Source: JBBKWU01 sp037969035 (GTDB lineage: Bacteria; Pseudomonadota; Alphaproteobacteria; Micavibrionales; Micavibrionaceae). From it: 17,667 bases of DNA. A program made the position numbers and the translations under genes. Below the pieces are notes generated by a model, which was not told where the DNA came from, ran no database searches, and saw only the letters and a program-made list of their open reading frames with translations. The stretch spans positions 1-17,667 of the forward strand of contig JBBKWU010000017.1 in assembly GCA_037969035.1 (NCBI GenBank). The letters are read 5' to 3'. Within the stretch, counting starts at the first letter, position 1, and the number at the start of each line of letters is the position of its first letter. Positions 15,578 through 17,667 of this stretch are shown one piece after another.

Positions 15578-15604
15578 ATACTTATGATCAATCTATACGC
15601 TATA

Positions 15605-15634
15605 ATTAAAACTCATTGCGGCGTATGTGGGCAA
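15605..15634 (-). promoter_or_regulatory. candidate PPTase promoter
   Basis: On the minus strand TTGCCC (plus coordinates 15629-15634) and TTTAAT (15605-15610) are 18 nt apart, matching the sigma70 consensus in four and five positions. The -10 ends 27 nt from the PPTase ATG. An inverted repeat, CATTGC/GCAATG, lies over the -35 and spacer. This rests on consensus matching only. Confidence 0.33.
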
Positions 15635-15671
15635 TGATACTAACTCTAACTTTATCCCATAAAATTATGGG
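15614..15671. promoter_or_regulatory. two dyad elements between PPTase and apeC
   Basis: The first dyad is CATTGC (15614-15619) with GCAATG (15631-15636) across 11 nt, the geometry of a dimeric regulator site. The second is CCCATAA-AA-TTATGGG (15656-15671), with 7-bp arms, ending 24 nt before the apeC ATG. A TATAAT sits at 15601-15606 without a good -35 at the right distance on the plus strand. Together they suggest shared control of the divergent genes; no regulator gene is seen in the window. Confidence 0.4.
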
Positions 15672-15695
15672 TGTCCGTTGAAATCGTTACCTTTT

Positions 15696-16469
15696 ATGCA
15701 AGAGTTCACACTGTCCTATCAATCGCTTTCTATTAGCACGCCTTATACGGGCGATGTACCGTGTGTTGACGGCAAGGGCGCATTGCAATGGGATGAGGGC
15801 GTCGATATTGATACATGGATGCCTGATGCAACCTTTATTCCGAAACGTAAATTTAAACGACTAAGCCGCTTGAGCAAAATGTCCTTATATACGGCACATC
15901 ATGCCACAAGTAATGTCGCTGAGAATCTTCGTCTCGGTGCGCCTATATTCTGTTCACGTTATGGCGAATTCCAACACACGATGAATGTTCTTGATGCGAT
16001 CCAGACGGGCGAATTGGTGTCCCCCATGGACTTTAGCTATTCCGTCCACAATACAGGACAGGGATTATTTTCGATTTTAAACAATGATGAAGCACCAGCC
16101 ACCGCACTTTCCGCGCGGTATGATCTTCTCGAACAAGCGCTTGTTAAAGCATACGCACAATTATGCGGCGGGGATGAGGCTGTGCTTATTGTTTATGCCG
16201 AAGACAAAATGTCAGGAACTTTTCAATCATTTTTGACGGCAAATATATTACCGATGTCTTTCGCGTTTGTTGTCACACGACCACCTCAAAATGCGGGTGC
16301 TACGTTGAGCTTTTCCTATAGACCGTCATTGACGGGGAATAACCAGCATACGAAAACAGATACCTATGATAATTCGCGAGAACAGACGCTTCTGCAAATG
16401 CTTGCAAAAGGGCAAGGCGCGCATGTAAACGAAACGGATAGGCTGCGTTGGGAGTGGTGCTGTGAGTGA
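15696..16469 (+). CDS. apeC: ApeC: KS-like chain-length factor without active-site cysteine
   Basis: A 257-residue partial ketosynthase-fold protein of the 'beta-ketoacyl synthase chain-length factor' type (PF13723-like). The recognisable core is RYGEFQHTMNVLDAIQTG followed by MDFSYSVHNTGQGLFSILNN around residues 115-130. The normal KS nucleophile motif (TACSS) and the downstream HGT and GHT histidine motifs are absent; the protein is about 150 residues shorter than a full KS. It therefore cannot condense alone and should pair with ApeO, as in characterised APE systems. ATG 15696 gives the start MQEFTLSYQS typical in character; TTG 15678 would add six residues, and neither has a strong ribosome site. 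It overlaps apeD by 8 nt. Confidence 0.82.
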   Translation: MQEFTLSYQSLSISTPYTGDVPCVDGKGALQWDEGVDIDTWMPDATFIPKRKFKRLSRLSKMSLYTAHHATSNVAENLRLGAPIFCSRYGEFQHTMNVLDAIQTGELVSPMDFSYSVHNTGQGLFSILNNDEAPATALSARYDLLEQALVKAYAQLCGGDEAVLIVYAEDKMSGTFQSFLTANILPMSFAFVVTRPPQNAGATLSFSYRPSLTGNNQHTKTDTYDNSREQTLLQMLAKGQGAHVNETDRLRWEWCCE

Positions 16470-17232
16470 GCGTAAAATAAATTATTATTGGCGTCTGTTT
16501 GCCACGTTCCTGTCGTTCAGCCTTTTTGGTGTAGGTGGATTGCTGATGAGCGTCACAATCTTCCCATTTTTATATATATTACCAATACAAAAAGAGAAGA
16601 AGATACAGCTGTCGCGAAAAGCGGTTCGTTTGAGCTTTAGGGTTTTTATCGGGCTTATGCGCCTTTTTGGCGTTTTATCATACGATATTCAAGGGCGGGA
16701 AAAACTATCTTCTCGTGAGGGGCTTTTTATCGTGGCCAATCACCCGACCCTGCTAGATGTTGTTTTTTTAATATCGATCGCGAACTTACCAAATTGCGTT
16801 GTAAAGCAAGCTGTGCGCAATAATCCCTTTATGTTCTTTGTTGTTCGGGCATCGGGCTTTATCGGGAATGATGGCGAGCCAGAGGATTTGATTGAACAAT
16901 GTGAAGCGACACTAGAAAACGGCGATGGCCTTATACTGTTTCCTGAGGGTACACGAACGGATCCTGATGGAGATGTTGTTATGAAACGGGGGGCTGCGCA
17001 TATAGCAATTAGGGCGCATAAAAACCTAACGCCTGTATTGATTCAATGCACACCTATAACGCTTACAAAAAAGCACAGTTGGTATAATATCCCTAAGAAT
17101 GAAAAAATGCATTATTCAATATGTGTTAAGGACGATATTAAAATAGAGTCTTTTCTGGATTTAAACGGTGAAAATGCTCAGAATGCACGGGCATTGACTG
17201 ACTATATAAAAAGCACTTGCGAAGGAAATTGA
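16462..17232 (+). CDS. apeD: ApeD: PlsC-type lysophospholipid acyltransferase
   Basis: A 256-residue 1-acylglycerol-phosphate acyltransferase-like protein. It has a hydrophobic N-terminal segment (about 11-40), the HX4D motif NHPTLLD (H94, D99), a KQAVRNNPF block, and FPEGTRT (160-166), the phosphate-binding motif. It should sit on the cytoplasmic side of the inner membrane and transfer an acyl group, possibly the polyene itself, to a glycerolipid acceptor. It starts with GTG at 16462, supported by GGAG seven bases upstream within the end of apeC. The stop TGA directly abuts the apeE start. With the LpxL-like enzyme at 3639 it gives the cluster two unrelated acyltransferase types. Confidence 0.87.
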   Translation: MSERKINYYWRLFATFLSFSLFGVGGLLMSVTIFPFLYILPIQKEKKIQLSRKAVRLSFRVFIGLMRLFGVLSYDIQGREKLSSREGLFIVANHPTLLDVVFLISIANLPNCVVKQAVRNNPFMFFVVRASGFIGNDGEPEDLIEQCEATLENGDGLILFPEGTRTDPDGDVVMKRGAAHIAIRAHKNLTPVLIQCTPITLTKKHSWYNIPKNEKMHYSICVKDDIKIESFLDLNGENAQNARALTDYIKSTCEGN

Positions 17233-17496
17233 ATGACTGACCTAAATGAAGAGTTGAAAATATTAATTATCGACACATTGGACCTTGAAGATACAACACC
17301 TGATGATATTGATGATAACGCTCCTTTATTCGTCGAGGGTCTCGGGCTTGATTCAATTGATGCGCTTGAAATTGGTGTCGCGTTGCAAAAGAAATATCAA
17401 GTCAAATTAAACACCAAGGGTGATGATTTGAAAAAACATTTTTACTCAATTCAAACCATTGCTGATTATATAAGCGCGAATTTAGCCGCTTCGTGA
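17233..17496 (+). CDS. apeE: ApeE: acyl carrier protein
   Basis: An 87-residue acidic carrier protein with the phosphopantetheine attachment motif GLGLDSIDALE (Ser41), followed by the recognition helix IGVALQKKYQ. The N-terminal helix region is rich in Asp and Glu (DLEDTTPDDIDDN). In APE systems ApeE carries the aryl starter loaded by ApeH and the growing chain. AAGGAAA just before ATG 17233 gives a good ribosome site, and the start follows the apeD stop with no gap. Confidence 0.92.
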   Translation: MTDLNEELKILIIDTLDLEDTTPDDIDDNAPLFVEGLGLDSIDALEIGVALQKKYQVKLNTKGDDLKKHFYSIQTIADYISANLAAS

Positions 17497-17518
17497 AGCA
17501 CATAGAAAGTTATTACCA

Positions 17519-17667
17519 ATGAGTCATTCAAAAGATGATGTTTTTAATATTGTAAAAGAAGCATTGGTCGACCTGTTCGGCACACCCGAAGACGACATCA
17601 CGCCGACGTCGAACCTTTATACAGATCTTGATATCGACAGTATTGATGCAGTTGATTTGATCGTGCG
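17519..17667 (+). CDS. apeF: ApeF: second acyl carrier protein (cut by window end)
   Basis: The first 49 residues of a second ACP are present, starting MSHSKDDVFNIVKEALVDLF and reaching the attachment motif LDIDSIDAVDLIV (Ser41). The frame is open at the window edge. It lies 22 bp after apeE and matches the tandem ACP pair of APE clusters. Its serine motif differs from that of apeE (DIDSIDAVD against GLDSIDALE), so the two may serve different partner enzymes. The ribosome site (AGAAAG) is weak. Confidence 0.85.
   Translation, partial: MSHSKDDVFNIVKEALVDLFGTPEDDITPTSNLYTDLDIDSIDAVDLIV

Noticed and set aside
1..17667. CRISPR arrays, tRNA or rRNA genes and intact transposases
   Set aside because: I saw no regularly spaced repeats, no cloverleaf-type sequence and no transposase frame on either strand.

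Overview
This window holds most of an aryl polyene (APE) pigment biosynthetic cluster, the family of xanthomonadin-type and flexirubin-type membrane pigments of Gram-negative bacteria. It carries an acyl-ACP ligase, a type II fatty-acid/polyketide-like enzyme set, acyl carrier proteins, glycosyl- and acyltransferases, and LolA-, MMPL- and lipoprotein-type envelope export parts. The lipobox proteins, LolA-like carrier and LpxL-like acyltransferase indicate a diderm, probably a proteobacterium. The moderate, AT-leaning composition and gene order do not let me name a genus. Gene letters follow the published ape (E. coli) nomenclature and are assigned by domain content from memory, not by a search.

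Layout. 1-252: a short minus-strand ORF resembling the N-terminal helical part of HNH-endonuclease-type proteins, apparently truncated, beside a 13-bp inverted repeat. 253-612: non-coding and AT-rich. 613-13493: a very tight plus-strand operon with mostly 1-25 nt overlaps, in the order apeG, apeH-apeI fusion, apeJ split into a GT2 gene and an LpxL-like acyltransferase gene, apeK thioesterase, apeL (LolA-like), apeM (MMPL/RND exporter), a flavin-dependent halogenase-like oxidoreductase, apeN lipoprotein, apeO ketosynthase, apeP dehydratase, apeQ ketoreductase, apeR ketosynthase. A perfect 11-bp stem-loop spans the apeR stop codon. 13509-14967: three small envelope genes (two minus, one plus) that are not core APE genes. 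14933-15577 (minus): a Sfp-type phosphopantetheinyl transferase. 15696 to the right edge (plus): apeC chain-length factor, apeD acyltransferase, apeE ACP and a second ACP (apeF) cut by the window end.

How they work together. The PPTase arms the ACPs. ApeH loads an aryl acid, 4-hydroxybenzoate or a relative in known systems. ApeO:ApeC and ApeR extend it, ApeQ reduces, and an ApeI:ApeP hotdog pair dehydrates without enoyl reduction, giving the conjugated polyene. ApeD, ApeJ, ApeK, ApeL, ApeM and ApeN attach it to a lipid or glycolipid and move it to the outer membrane. Compared with the E. coli order, the C-D-E-F block sits after R instead of before G, so the cluster looks permuted.

Most notable points: the ApeH-ApeI fusion; complementary loss of catalytic residues in ApeI (keeps His) and ApeP (keeps Glu), implying a composite active site; a flavoprotein with halogenase hallmark motifs, suggesting a halogenated pigment; the split apeJ; and no starter-acid gene (ammonia-lyase or chorismate lyase) or methyltransferase within the window.
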